In this document: one piece after another, positions 44,997 to 53,987 of the stretch
How positions within the stretch are numbered: position 1 is the first letter of the stretch
Layout: every line of letters begins with the position of its first letter
Notes under the pieces: generated by a model
Databases searched by the model: none
Told to the model about the DNA's origin: nothing
Seen by the model: only the letters and a program-made list of their open reading frames with translations
Position numbers and translations under genes: made by a program
Assembly: GCF_003063245.1 (NCBI RefSeq)
Contig: NZ_MUXE01000001.1
Location: 1-64,000 of the forward strand
Origin: Arcobacter caeni
GTDB taxonomy: Bacteria; Campylobacterota; Campylobacteria; Campylobacterales; Arcobacteraceae
Direction: 5' to 3'
DNA length: 64,000 nt

Positions 44997-45579
44997 ACTT
45001 CAAAGCACGATATATATTTTGAGCAACAGCATCTGAATAATAAAGTAAATCTTTATCTAAGACATTTTCTCCACTTAAAAAAGCAAATCCACCTAAACAT
45101 CCCATAATCATGGCAAATGCCGGGAAAAAATCTTGTTCTCTAAACTCTTTTTTACTTGCACCCTCTTCTAATAAAATCATAACTTCTGTTACAAATTCTC
45201 CTACACATAAAAAACCTTCACAACCTTGCTTGAATACTTCTCTATTTGACAAATAAACCCTTAAAAAATATTCTATAACCTCAGGTGATTTTTGAACATT
45301 TTCTAAATATTTATCTACAAATAAATATATTTTTTCTTTTGAAGTTATATCCATATTATTAATTTCTTTTAATTCAACAGCTAGAATATTTGTAGAGTAT
45401 TTTATAGCAAATTTTGCAAGTTCTTCTTTTGATGAAAAATAGTTATACATATTTCCAACACTCATGCTCATAGCTTTTGCAATATCTGGAATCGTTGTAT
45501 TATAAAAACCTTTTTGTGAAAAAAGTTTTAAAGCATTTTGAATGATATTATCTTTTTTATTTTCTTTATTAGTAGAAAT
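44986..45579 (-). CDS. TetR-family regulator with probable ATT start, leading the third hydrogenase
   Basis: A 197-residue TetR regulator. The helix-turn-helix is complete only if translation begins upstream of the first ATG (45471): NIIQNALKLFSQKGFYNTTIPDIAKAMSMSVGNMYNYF. In that frame a TAA stop (45583-45585) precedes the region, and there is no ATG, GTG or TTG before the HTH. The only plausible initiator is ATT at 45579, with AAGGA ideally spaced at seven bases. ATT starts are known to be inefficient (infC). The C-terminal ligand domain is of no recognised subtype. It overlaps the hydrogenase small subunit, so it probably controls hydrogen metabolism. Confidence 0.85.
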   Translation of the reverse strand: MSTNKENKKDNIIQNALKLFSQKGFYNTTIPDIAKAMSMSVGNMYNYFSSKEELAKFAIKYSTNILAVELKEINNMDITSKEKIYLFVDKYLENVQKSPEVIEYFLRVYLSNREVFKQGCEGFLCVGEFVTEVMILLEEGASKKEFREQDFFPAFAMIMGCLGGFAFLSGENVLDKDLLYYSDAVAQNIYRALKYDN

Positions 45580-45585
45580 CTTTTA

Positions 45586-45623
45586 TTCCTTAAATGTATT
45601 TTTTCAATAATAATACATTTAAG
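45586..45623 (-). promoter_or_regulatory. Perfect 12-bp inverted repeat covering the TetR gene's ribosome site
   Basis: CTTAAATGTATT (45589-45600) and AATACATTTAAG (45612-45623) are perfect inverted copies with an 11-base spacer. On the mRNA the downstream arm ends in AAG, which is the first half of the AAGGA ribosome site for the ATT start. It could be a DNA operator for autoregulation, an mRNA hairpin that limits translation, or a terminator of the 128-residue gene upstream (no U-run follows). Confidence 0.55.
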
Positions 45624-45641
45624 ATTAATAAGGTATGAATT

Positions 45642-46028
45642 TTATAAACAATGAACTTTATAATTTTTATAATAGTTAATAATTTCCATTAAAAACAAAG
45701 CAATTATTCCCATAACCCAATAAAAAAACCATTGAGAAATCATCCCAATAAATCCATCTTCTTGAATATAATCCACAATCTGAAAAATAATAAAAAAAAC
45801 AACTGATGAACTAAAAGAAAATTTGACATTTTTATTAAAATCAATTATCTCATAATCTTTTAATTTGAATCTATAATATAAAAAAATAAATCCAAGAGGA
45901 ATTAAACCTAAGATATAAAGATATTCCATTTCTATTAGTTCAATAGTCTTGTTTTCCCCAAATATAAAAAGATAAACTGCAATTATTGCTATAAAAGTTG
46001 CAGTAAAAAGATTAAGTGGTTTTGTCAA
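45642..46028 (-). CDS. Small hypothetical membrane protein
   Basis: This 128-residue protein has four predicted membrane helices (LFTATFIAIIAVYLFIF, YLYILGLIPLGFIFLYY, FSSSVVFFIIFQIVDYI and FFYWVMGIIALFLMEII). No family is recognised. It lies 62 bases before the TetR gene on the same strand. Confidence 0.65.
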   Translation of the reverse strand: MTKPLNLFTATFIAIIAVYLFIFGENKTIELIEMEYLYILGLIPLGFIFLYYRFKLKDYEIIDFNKNVKFSFSSSVVFFIIFQIVDYIQEDGFIGMISQWFFYWVMGIIALFLMEIINYYKNYKVHCL

Positions 46029-46091
46029 AAGATTTCCTTTTATTTTTGTGGATTTTAGCTAATTATAAATAAGAATCCACTATTAATTATG

Positions 46092-47144
46092 CTAAACAAC
46101 TACATCTATTGAGTTAATAACTCCTAAACCAGAACCATCTTCTTTCACAAAAATACCATTGCTTTTTTGTACTGCATTAGTTTTATCTATCGCACTTTGA
46201 TATTTAAACCCACTTTGCACATCTCCTAAATAAATTGCACCTACATTTCTATCAATAAGTGAAACTAAAGAAGAGTTGCCATTCTCATCAAAACTCCAAA
46301 CTTTTAGTTTATTAAAAACAGCATCTTTTTCATCTATCCAGTTATTTTTATCATCATCATATAAAGCAAGTTCAGCAAAACCATTATTTGTATTTGGTCC
46401 AAATAATTCACTTCCATTATCGATTTTTCCATTTTCGTTTTTATCTAAAGCTAAAAAACCAGCACCTAGTTTAAGTTGTGGAATCATTTCTGTAGTTCCA
46501 TCATTATCTAAATCAAATGCAAAATGAAGATTACTAATATTATCAAAAGGATTAATATCTTCATCATAATTAATCACCAATGGATCAATAAAATTTTTAT
46601 CTCCAATTATAATTTGAGTACTTTGAGATTTATAAAATTCTTGAGAAAAAGAGAGTTTCAAATTCATATCAAATGATTGAGTCGGTGTATTAATTTTCAC
46701 TGAAGAAGAAAAATCTACGCTTTGTTTTTGATAATATTGCTCTTGTGTATTAAAAACAATAGCTTTTAGTTCATTATTATTTCTTTGTTGTTGTTTATAA
46801 GGATTCATTGTATTTAGTACAGAATCACCTTTATTTATATTGGACTTTTTATTTGGATATAAACTTACATTTTTTTTATCACCATTAATTTGTCCCAATA
46901 ATATTTCGATCAATATCTTTTTTAAACGGTCTTCAATGCTAAGATTATCTTCATAATCATAAACAGCACGACTACTTTGAATCATGTTTGAATAAGATTC
47001 TTGTAAATTCAAAACAACTGCAACATCATTTTTATTTGTATCGTTTTTTTCTCCATAATGAAGTTGCATAGATGTACTTTGTGAATGTTCAAAGTTAAAT
47101 TGAGTTTTAGAATAAAGACTGACTTGTGAATTTACTATTACCAT
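46092..47144 (-). CDS. Calcium-binding EF-hand/VCBS-like repeat protein
   Basis: The protein has 350 residues. The C-terminal half has Asp-rich calcium loops: FDLDNDGTTE, ALDKNENGKIDNGSELFGP, and LYDDDKNNWIDEKDAVF. This pattern occurs in large secreted repeat proteins. The N-terminal half is polar and low in complexity, with no signal peptide, so export by a type I system is possible. No transporter is near. The ATG 47144 follows AAAGGATTAATT; a longer frame upstream lacks a ribosome site. Confidence 0.8.
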   Translation of the reverse strand: MVIVNSQVSLYSKTQFNFEHSQSTSMQLHYGEKNDTNKNDVAVVLNLQESYSNMIQSSRAVYDYEDNLSIEDRLKKILIEILLGQINGDKKNVSLYPNKKSNINKGDSVLNTMNPYKQQQRNNNELKAIVFNTQEQYYQKQSVDFSSSVKINTPTQSFDMNLKLSFSQEFYKSQSTQIIIGDKNFIDPLVINYDEDINPFDNISNLHFAFDLDNDGTTEMIPQLKLGAGFLALDKNENGKIDNGSELFGPNTNNGFAELALYDDDKNNWIDEKDAVFNKLKVWSFDENGNSSLVSLIDRNVGAIYLGDVQSGFKYQSAIDKTNAVQKSNGIFVKEDGSGLGVINSIDVVV

Positions 47145-47275
47145 AATTAATCCTTTTAAACTAATATTAAGAATTGTATAATAATTACATATAATTGTCA
47201 ATATTATTTTATGAAAATTTCATCAATTAGAATTTATTTAAAATACGATAAAATCCAATCAAAAAAAAGAGTTAT

Positions 47276-47842
47276 ATGTTTACAACAAATGATTATTGGG
47301 AAGAAGAATTTATTGAATATAATGACAAAAATTTAGATTCTATATATTTTGATGACTGCACTTTTATAAAATGTGACTTTACAAAAGCTGAATTTTATAA
47401 TTGTAAATTTACTGAATGTACTTTTATATCTTGTGATTTATCTTTGAGTGTTTTGAAAAACTGTACTTTTAATGATGTTACTTTTGATAATTCAAGACTT
47501 ATTGGACTTAGTTGGAGTTCTTGTGAAGAACCATTTGATGTGATATTTGATTCATCTAATCTTTCTCAAAACTCTTTTCATCGTTTGGATTTACGAAAAA
47601 TGAAGTTTATTAACTCTTTGATAAAAGATACAGGTTTTGAAGATTGTAATTTGGAAAATGCTCTTTTTGATAATTGTGATTTAGAACAAACTGTTTTTTC
47701 AAATAATAATTTAAAAAAAGCAAATTTTGAAACTTCTAAAAATTATCTTATAGACCCAAAGCAAAATGATTTACAAAATGCTTTATTTTCTCTTCCAGAA
47801 GCTTTGAGTTTTTTAAGTTTATTACCTATTAAAATTAAATAG
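47276..47842 (+). CDS. Pentapeptide repeat protein, Qnr/McbG-like
   Basis: The 188 residues fold as a right-handed beta-helix of A/S/C-(D/N)-(L/F)-x-x units, for example FDDCTFIKCDFTKAEFYNC and FEDCNLENALFDNCDLEQ. The C-terminal block NYLIDPKQNDLQNALFSLPEALSFL is characteristic of the Qnr/McbG group that mimics DNA and protects gyrase. A break in the repeats (GLSWSSCEEPFDVIF) at about 70-85 is also a family feature. Whether it gives quinolone tolerance is untested. Confidence 0.85.
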   Translation: MFTTNDYWEEEFIEYNDKNLDSIYFDDCTFIKCDFTKAEFYNCKFTECTFISCDLSLSVLKNCTFNDVTFDNSRLIGLSWSSCEEPFDVIFDSSNLSQNSFHRLDLRKMKFINSLIKDTGFEDCNLENALFDNCDLEQTVFSNNNLKKANFETSKNYLIDPKQNDLQNALFSLPEALSFLSLLPIKIK

Positions 47843-47846
47843 AAGC

Positions 47847-48554
47847 CTATTCCATAATTGTTTGAGTATCAAGAATTGAATAAGTTTCTTCTGAACTACC
47901 ATCATCTATATCTTTTTTCATAAAAAGAATAATTCCGATATTTTTAGCCATATAAACATAATATTCACCATCAACTGCATTATCTTTACATACTATTTCC
48001 ATAACATTTTTATATTTATTGTCTTTTGTTGAGTATTTTGCTTTAAAGAACTCATTGATTTTATCTTTTGTATTCATATTTTCATAATAATTTGAAAATG
48101 AACAAACTAATGATTTCCCATCTTTATCATTTTCTTCAATCACTTTATCATTAATTTTGATATTTCTTTTGTAAATAGATTTTTGTTTTTCATCTATTGC
48201 TAAACTCTTTTTTACTTCATTTATAGAAATATCATACTTTAAATCAGCATGTTCTTTAGAAATCATTGATTTATAATTTTCTTTATTTATATCCTCAAAA
48301 AAACTATATCGTTCTATTTGATTTAAGTTTATTTTACTTTTTTTGTAAACTTTATAGTCAATATAACTACTTGTTTTATCTCCATCATTAAATTGTTCTG
48401 TAAAATTCTTATTTAAAATAACTTTATTATTATTTAAATTTTCAACATTAAACCAATGATTTGATAAATCATATGTTTCATTTTGAACATTTTTTTGAAC
48501 ACAACCTGAGAATAATGCAAGAATTGCAATTAAACATATATTTTTTTTGAACAT
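47847..48554 (-). CDS. Hypothetical lipoprotein
   Basis: This 235-residue protein has a lipobox (LIAILALFSGC). The mature part is Lys/Asp/Asn-rich with no recognised domain. It is convergent with the pentapeptide gene (four bases between stops). Confidence 0.7.
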   Translation of the reverse strand: MFKKNICLIAILALFSGCVQKNVQNETYDLSNHWFNVENLNNNKVILNKNFTEQFNDGDKTSSYIDYKVYKKSKINLNQIERYSFFEDINKENYKSMISKEHADLKYDISINEVKKSLAIDEKQKSIYKRNIKINDKVIEENDKDGKSLVCSFSNYYENMNTKDKINEFFKAKYSTKDNKYKNVMEIVCKDNAVDGEYYVYMAKNIGIILFMKKDIDDGSSEETYSILDTQTIME

Positions 48555-48604
48555 ATTTTCTTCTTTAAACTATAATTTTTTTTATTATCAACACAAAGAA
48601 ATAA

Positions 48605-48634
48605 AAAAACCGAGATACTAAGACCTCGGTTTTT
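48605..48634. terminator. Rho-independent terminator of acnB
   Basis: AAAAACCGAG and CTCGGTTTTT make a 10-bp stem with a ten-base loop, and a T-run follows on the minus strand. It sits 19 bases beyond the acnB stop codon. Confidence 0.85.
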
Positions 48635-48652
48635 AAATTCAATAAATAACTA

Positions 48653-51226
48653 TTAAGAGTGAACTAAATTAGTTAATTGTGCAGATGTAACTTGGTGGAA
48701 GTTTAAGTATTTATAAACACCATCTTTGTTTTTCTCTGTAATTTTCTTAGGTACAATTTCCATATATTCTTTAACAGATGGTAATCTTCCTAAAAGTGCA
48801 GTAACAGCAGCAACTTCAGCTGAACCTAAATAAACTTGAGAACCTTTTCCTAGTCTATTATCAAAGTTTCTTGTAGATGTTGAGAATACAGCAGCACCTT
48901 CAGAAACTTGTGCTTGGTTACCCATACATAAAGAACATCCAGGAATTTCAAGTCTTGCACCAGCTGCTGCAAAGATTGAATAGTAACCCTCTTCAGTTAA
49001 TTGCTCTTTATCCATTTTTGTTGGTGGTGCAACCCATAATTTAGCAGGAACTTCACCTTCACCTTTAAGTACTTCACCTAAAGCTCTGAATAATCCAATA
49101 TTAGTCATACAAGAACCTACGAATACTTCGTCGATTTTTTTAATTCTTTTTGGGTCATTGTTGATGTTTGTTAATGTATCAACATCATCTGGATCGTTTG
49201 GACAAGCTAAGATTGGCTCAGTAATTGTATTTAAATCGATTTCAATGATAGCTTTATATTCAGCATCTGCATCAGGAGTTAATAACTCTGGGTTTGCAAT
49301 CCATTCTTTCATTTTATCAGCTCTTCTTTGAAGAGTTTTAGCGTCTTCATAACCTTCTTCAATCATTTTTTCAATTAAAGCAATGTTTGATGATAGATAT
49401 TCAATAATTGGTTCTTTTGATAATTGAACAGAACAAGCTGCTGCACTTCTTTCAGCTGCTGAATCTGATAATTCAAATGCTTGTTCAACTTTTAAGTCTG
49501 GTAAACCTTGAATTTCAATAATTGTTCCAGCAAAAATATTTTTCTTACCTTTTTTCTCAACAGTTAATAAACCATCTTGAATAGCTTGGTAAGGAATAGC
49601 ATTAACTAAATCTCTTAAAGTAATTCCTGGTTGCATTTCACCTTTGAATCTTACTAATACAGATTCAGGCATTGTTAAAGGCATCATACCTGTAACACCT
49701 GCGAATGCGATAAGACCAGATCCAGCTGGGAATGAAATACCAATTGGGAATCTTGTATGAGAATCTCCACCAGTACCAACAGTATCTGGTAAACATAATC
49801 TATTTAACCATGAGTGAATAACACCATCACCTGGTCTTAATGTAACTCCACCTCTTGAAGAAATAAATTCAGGTAAAGTATGTCTTAATTTAATATCTGC
49901 TGGTTTTGGATAAGCAGCAGTATGACAGAATGATTGCATAACCATATCAGCACCAAAAGAAAGTGCAGCTAGTTCTTTAATCTCATCTCTAGTCATTGGT
50001 CCAGTTGTATCTTGTGATCCAACAGTTGTACAAATTGGTTCAACATACATACCTGGTTTAACACCTGCAATACCACAAGCTCTACCAACCATTTTTTGTG
50101 CTTGAGTATAACCATTTGTACTTGCAGCTGGTTGAGATGCAGTAACAAATTTATCAGATGCATTTAAACCTAAAGCAGCTCTAGCTTTTGCAGTTAATCC
50201 TTTTCCAATAATTAATGGAATTCTTCCACCTGCTCTCATTTCATCTGTTAATGTATTTGGAGCTAAATTAAATTTAGAAACTACAGCACCATTTTTTTCA
50301 ATTACACCAGCATATGGTTTAATTGTAATTACATCACCAGTTTCTAAAGCATCAACTGCAGCTTCGATTGGTAAACAACCTGAATCTTCTGCTGTATTAA
50401 AGAAAATTGGAGCAATAATAGAACCTAAAACAACTCCACCTGTTCTTTTATTTGGAACACCTGGAATATCTCTACCCATGTGCCATTGAACTGAGTTGAT
50501 TCCTGATTTTCTTGAAGATCCAGTTCCAACAACATCACCAACATAAGCTAAAGGATGACCTTTTTCTTTTAATTTTTCCATCATTTCTAATGGTTTTTCC
50601 ATTCTTGATTGTAACATTGCAGTTGCGTGTAATGGAATATCAGATCTTGTAAATGCAACAGTTGCAGGAGATAAATCATCTGTATTTGTTTCACCAGGAA
50701 TTTTATAAACAGTTAGAGTCATTTCTTCTTCTAAAGCTGGTTTGTTAGTAAACCATTCAGCATTTGCCCATGATTCAATTACTTCTTTAGCTTTTGTATT
50801 TCCAGCATCCATTAATTCTTTAACTTCATTAAATGAGTTATAAACTAAAATAGTATTTTTTAATTCTTTTGCAGCAGCATCAGCTACATCAGCAATTTTT
50901 AATGCTTCAACAAGTGGAGTAACATTAAATCCACCCATCATTGTTCCTAAAATTTCAATTGCTTTTACTTTTGAAATTACAGAACAAGAAACTTTTCCTT
51001 GAACAATGTCGTTTAAAAATGCAGCTTTAACATAAGCAGCATCATCAACACCTGGATTGATTTTGTTTGTAAATAAATCTAAACAGTAATCAGCTTCAAC
51101 AACTGGGTTAGCTTTTAGTAATTCTACTAATTCAACAGTTTGCTCAGCAGTTAAAGGTAATGCAGGTAAACCACCTTCATTAAGTCTTTCTTGCGTGTGT
51201 GCTTTATAATTAGCTAATAAACTCAT
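48653..51226 (-). CDS. acnB: Aconitate hydratase B
   Basis: AcnB (857 residues) converts citrate to isocitrate in the TCA cycle, through cis-aconitate. The AcnB order is visible: N-terminal HEAT-like domain, the swivel domain ([22 protein letters not shown]), and the catalytic core with [32 protein letters not shown] and GCSLCMGNQ, where the cluster cysteines lie. When it loses its cluster AcnB may bind mRNA in other bacteria. GAGGAG precedes the ATG. A TATAAT box at 51269-51264 would be its -10 element. Confidence 0.97.
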   Translation of the reverse strand: MSLLANYKAHTQERLNEGGLPALPLTAEQTVELVELLKANPVVEADYCLDLFTNKINPGVDDAAYVKAAFLNDIVQGKVSCSVISKVKAIEILGTMMGGFNVTPLVEALKIADVADAAAKELKNTILVYNSFNEVKELMDAGNTKAKEVIESWANAEWFTNKPALEEEMTLTVYKIPGETNTDDLSPATVAFTRSDIPLHATAMLQSRMEKPLEMMEKLKEKGHPLAYVGDVVGTGSSRKSGINSVQWHMGRDIPGVPNKRTGGVVLGSIIAPIFFNTAEDSGCLPIEAAVDALETGDVITIKPYAGVIEKNGAVVSKFNLAPNTLTDEMRAGGRIPLIIGKGLTAKARAALGLNASDKFVTASQPAASTNGYTQAQKMVGRACGIAGVKPGMYVEPICTTVGSQDTTGPMTRDEIKELAALSFGADMVMQSFCHTAAYPKPADIKLRHTLPEFISSRGGVTLRPGDGVIHSWLNRLCLPDTVGTGGDSHTRFPIGISFPAGSGLIAFAGVTGMMPLTMPESVLVRFKGEMQPGITLRDLVNAIPYQAIQDGLLTVEKKGKKNIFAGTIIEIQGLPDLKVEQAFELSDSAAERSAAACSVQLSKEPIIEYLSSNIALIEKMIEEGYEDAKTLQRRADKMKEWIANPELLTPDADAEYKAIIEIDLNTITEPILACPNDPDDVDTLTNINNDPKRIKKIDEVFVGSCMTNIGLFRALGEVLKGEGEVPAKLWVAPPTKMDKEQLTEEGYYSIFAAAGARLEIPGCSLCMGNQAQVSEGAAVFSTSTRNFDNRLGKGSQVYLGSAEVAAVTALLGRLPSVKEYMEIVPKKITEKNKDGVYKYLNFHQVTSAQLTNLVHS

Positions 51227-51263
51227 ATAATTATCTCCTCTTTTATTTTAGAAAGTTTCCTAA

Positions 51264-51269
51264 ATTATA
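51264..51269 (-). promoter_or_regulatory. acnB promoter -10 box
   Basis: TATAAT on the minus strand, in the context ATGATATAATTTAGG. It lies 38 bases upstream of the acnB ATG. The inverted repeat at 51280-51328 covers the region where the -35 element would be. Confidence 0.55.
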
Positions 51270-51279
51270 TCATAAAGAG

Positions 51280-51328
51280 AAAAATAAACTTGTACAAGTT
51301 TTGCAAAAAATTGTACAAGTTTATTTTT
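51280..51328. promoter_or_regulatory. 18-bp perfect inverted repeat with TTGTACAA cores, acnB/fad control region
   Basis: AAAAATAAACTTGTACAA (51280-51297) and TTGTACAAGTTTATTTTT (51311-51328) are exact inverted copies with a 13-base spacer. Each arm carries TTGTACAA, and the left core is itself a 10-base palindrome (CTTGTACAAG). Two more TGTACAA copies lie at 51414-51420 and 51426-51432. It covers the acnB -35 area, so it looks like an operator. It cannot be a terminator of a gene since both neighbours diverge from here. Confidence 0.65.
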
Positions 51329-51413
51329 ATGTCTTAAAAAGTTACAGTTAAGCTTATTATCAGGATTTTATTTATTCTTTATTTTCGTTTTTTTGCTAAA
51401 TATAAAATATAAA

Positions 51414-51432
51414 TGTACAATTTCTGTACAAA
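51414..51432. promoter_or_regulatory. Tandem TGTACAA sites upstream of the fad cluster
   Basis: Two TGTACAA copies start 12 bases apart (51414, 51426), about 75 bases before the thioesterase start. They repeat the core of the inverted repeat near acnB. Likely sites for the same protein. Confidence 0.5.
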
Positions 51433-51506
51433 GTATTTATTATTTGTTCAATTAGTTTTTAGTAATATTCCAACTTAAGTAACTAATTAAAATTTAAGAG
51501 TAAATA

Positions 51507-51947
51507 ATGATAAAAGAACTTCAAAATAAACTGCACAATGAGATTCCTCTTACAAAAATAATGGAAATAAAAATCCAAAACTACAATAATCAAGAATTAA
51601 TTACAACTGCTTCTTTAGAAATTAATATAAATGACAAAGGTACAGCTTTTGGTGGAAGTTTATCTACTTTGAGTATTATTTCAGGATGGAGTTTATGTTG
51701 GCTTATTTCTAAAGAGTTGGGTTTTAATTCTAATAATATTGTGATTATTAAAAATGAAACAAGCTTTAGAAAACCTGTAACTAAAGATATAATTTGTCAT
51801 ACAAAAAAACCTTCAACTGAAGAAATACAAATATTAAAAGAGAAATTACTTACAAAAAAAAGTGCTTCAATTAAAATAGAATCTAAAATAATTGAAAATA
51901 ATGAAATATGTGTAGATTTTGTCGGATATTATGTTATAAAGTTATAA
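51507..51947 (+). CDS. YiiD C-terminal-type thioesterase
   Basis: A hotdog-fold protein of 146 residues with the family block NDKGTAFGGSLSTLSIISGWSLCWL and SFRKPVTKDI. Relatives hydrolyse acyl-CoA or acyl-ACP thioesters. It is the first gene of the fatty-acid cluster. The ATG is preceded by TTAAGAG, a weak ribosome site. Confidence 0.8.
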   Translation: MIKELQNKLHNEIPLTKIMEIKIQNYNNQELITTASLEININDKGTAFGGSLSTLSIISGWSLCWLISKELGFNSNNIVIIKNETSFRKPVTKDIICHTKKPSTEEIQILKEKLLTKKSASIKIESKIIENNEICVDFVGYYVIKL

Positions 51948-51977
51948 ATAAAAGAATTTAAAAAACAAGGAAAACAA

Positions 51978-52235
51978 ATGTCAAATATAGAAAAACTAGC
52001 AAAAATACTAAAAGAAGATTTAATCCCTGAATTAGATGAAAATTTAGAAGAGATTATGGACATAATCGATAGTGGAAATTGTTCAAAAGATGATAAAGAT
52101 GAACTAAAATATCTTGAAGAGATGAAAACATATTTTGATGAAGTTGAACTTGATATTGCAAACAATAATCTAAGTGAAGAAGATGCTTTAGATATTTTAG
52201 AAGTTCTTGAAGATATGAGATTAGATAAAGAGTAG
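51978..52235 (+). CDS. Small acidic hypothetical protein
   Basis: The 85 residues are strongly acidic and helical (PELDENLEEIMDIIDSGNCSKDDKDELKYLEEM). No family is recognised. It has the ribosome site AAGGAAAA and lies eight bases before the acyl-CoA ligase gene, so it is part of the fatty-acid operon. Confidence 0.65.
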   Translation: MSNIEKLAKILKEDLIPELDENLEEIMDIIDSGNCSKDDKDELKYLEEMKTYFDEVELDIANNNLSEEDALDILEVLEDMRLDKE

Positions 52236-52243
52236 GAAATTAA

Positions 52244-53977
52244 ATGCAAAATTACAACTTTAAAACCTATAGTGAACTTTTTTTACATATTTCAGGCAAC
52301 TACAATAATGAGTATTTTTTAAACTATTTATCAAATGGGAAATATAAAAATATTTCAACAAATGATTTTAAAAATAAAGTTATTTGTCTAAGTCTTGCTT
52401 TGAAAGATTTGGGTATTCATAAAGGTGATAAAGTTGGTATTTTTGCTAATTCTTCACCTTTTTGGCTTATTTTTGATTTTGCTATTTTACAAGTAGGAGC
52501 TATTAGTGTTCCTATTTTTGCCAATATCTCTAGTGAAAATCTTAATTTTGAAATAAAAGATTCTTCGATGAAATTTATGTTTATTGATTCACAAGAAAGA
52601 CTCAAAGATATTGAAGAAAAAAATTCTCATCTTACTTTTATAACTCACAATTTTTGTATAAAAGAGCCTAATTTTTATAACTTTGATGAGATTTTAGTAA
52701 TTGGAAAACAAATTTGTGATTCTACGGGATTTACTTCTTTTGATGCAAATCCTGATGATTTATTTTCAATCATTTACACAAGTGGAAACACAGGAACGCC
52801 AAAAGGTGTAATGTTAAGCCATAAAAATATAGTTTCACAACTTCATGATATAAATAAACTTATAGATTTACCAAAAGAAGAAGTTGCACTTTCACTTCTT
52901 CCTTTGGCTCATATATTTGAGCGAACTGTTATGAGTTATTATTTGAGTCGTGGGATTAGTATCTATTTTATTGATGATATTTCAAATGTTGCAAATCTTT
53001 TAAAAGTTGTAAAACCTACAATTATAACAGCAGTTCCGCGACTTCTTGAGAAAATATTTAATAAAATCAAATTACAAATTTCGCAAAAACCTTTTATTAG
53101 TAGAGTAATCGCTTCTTTTGCTTTTGCTTATGCTTTAAAAGAAAATTTAAATAAGAATTCTATTTTATTTAAGATTTATGACAAAATAGTTTATTCAAAA
53201 TTTAGAGAAATATTTGGTTCAAGACTTGAAAAACTCATAAGTGGAGGTGCGCCTTTATCAAAAGAAATAGCTGTTTTTTTTGTAAATATTGGAGTTCCTG
53301 TTTATCAAGGTTATGGCTTAACCGAGTTTTCACCTGTGATTTCTACAAATTATCCAAATGCAAACAAAGTTGGTTCTTGTGGAAAAGTTATTCCAAGTGC
53401 GCAAATAAAAATCATGGAAAACAGTGAACTACTTGTTCGTGGTGATTCTTTGATGCTTGGTTATTTAAATCAAGAAGAATTAACAGCAAAAACTATTGAT
53501 GCTGAGGGTTGGCTTCATACTGGAGATGTGGCTTTTTTAGATGAAGAAGGATATTTATTTATAAAAAGTAGAACAAAAGAGATATTCAAAACTTCAACTG
53601 GCGAATATGTAAATGCAGTGGAAATTGAGCAAAAAATATCAACAAATAAATATATTGAGTTTGCAGTTGTAATATCTCAAAATAGAAAATATACAACTGC
53701 CCTACTTTTTGTAGATAAAGAAAAATATGAAAATGCTAAAAAACTAAATAAAAGTTTAACAATAGAAGAATATTATAATAAAGATGATATTCTAAAGAAT
53801 ATTTCAAACCATATAAATAGTGTGAATTCTAGTTTAAATAAATGGGAAAAAATAGTAAAATTCAAAATCTTAACCAATAATATTTCCATAGAAACAGGTG
53901 AATTAACCCCATCTATGAAAATTAGTAGAAGTAAAATTGAAGAAAAATACGCAAATATTATAAATAGTATGTATTAG
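52244..53977 (+). CDS. fadD: Long-chain fatty-acid--CoA ligase (AMP-binding)
   Basis: An adenylating enzyme of 577 residues that activates fatty acids. The P-loop is IIYTSGNTGTPKGVMLSHKN. Other motifs are YQGYGLTEFSPV, LHTGDVAFLDEEGYLFIKSR and a C-terminal lysine in PSMKISRSKIEEKY. It resembles FAA1/FadD-type ligases. It lies 8 bases after the small acidic gene and 10 before the thiolase gene. Confidence 0.9.
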   Translation: MQNYNFKTYSELFLHISGNYNNEYFLNYLSNGKYKNISTNDFKNKVICLSLALKDLGIHKGDKVGIFANSSPFWLIFDFAILQVGAISVPIFANISSENLNFEIKDSSMKFMFIDSQERLKDIEEKNSHLTFITHNFCIKEPNFYNFDEILVIGKQICDSTGFTSFDANPDDLFSIIYTSGNTGTPKGVMLSHKNIVSQLHDINKLIDLPKEEVALSLLPLAHIFERTVMSYYLSRGISIYFIDDISNVANLLKVVKPTIITAVPRLLEKIFNKIKLQISQKPFISRVIASFAFAYALKENLNKNSILFKIYDKIVYSKFREIFGSRLEKLISGGAPLSKEIAVFFVNIGVPVYQGYGLTEFSPVISTNYPNANKVGSCGKVIPSAQIKIMENSELLVRGDSLMLGYLNQEELTAKTIDAEGWLHTGDVAFLDEEGYLFIKSRTKEIFKTSTGEYVNAVEIEQKISTNKYIEFAVVISQNRKYTTALLFVDKEKYENAKKLNKSLTIEEYYNKDDILKNISNHINSVNSSLNKWEKIVKFKILTNNISIETGELTPSMKISRSKIEEKYANIINSMY

Positions 53978-53987
53978 GAGTTAAAAA

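Noticed and set aside
44986-45471. TetR gene starting at ATG 45471
   Set aside because: That start would cut off most of the helix-turn-helix, which is fully coded in frame upstream back to 45579.
46048-46080. GTGGATT/AATCCAC stem as a terminator of the EF-hand gene
   Set aside because: Only seven pairs, a long loop and no U-run on the minus strand. Too weak to list as a feature.
51280-51328. Inverted repeat as a transcription terminator
   Set aside because: Both flanking genes are transcribed away from it, so there is nothing to terminate, and the TTGTACAA core recurs nearby.
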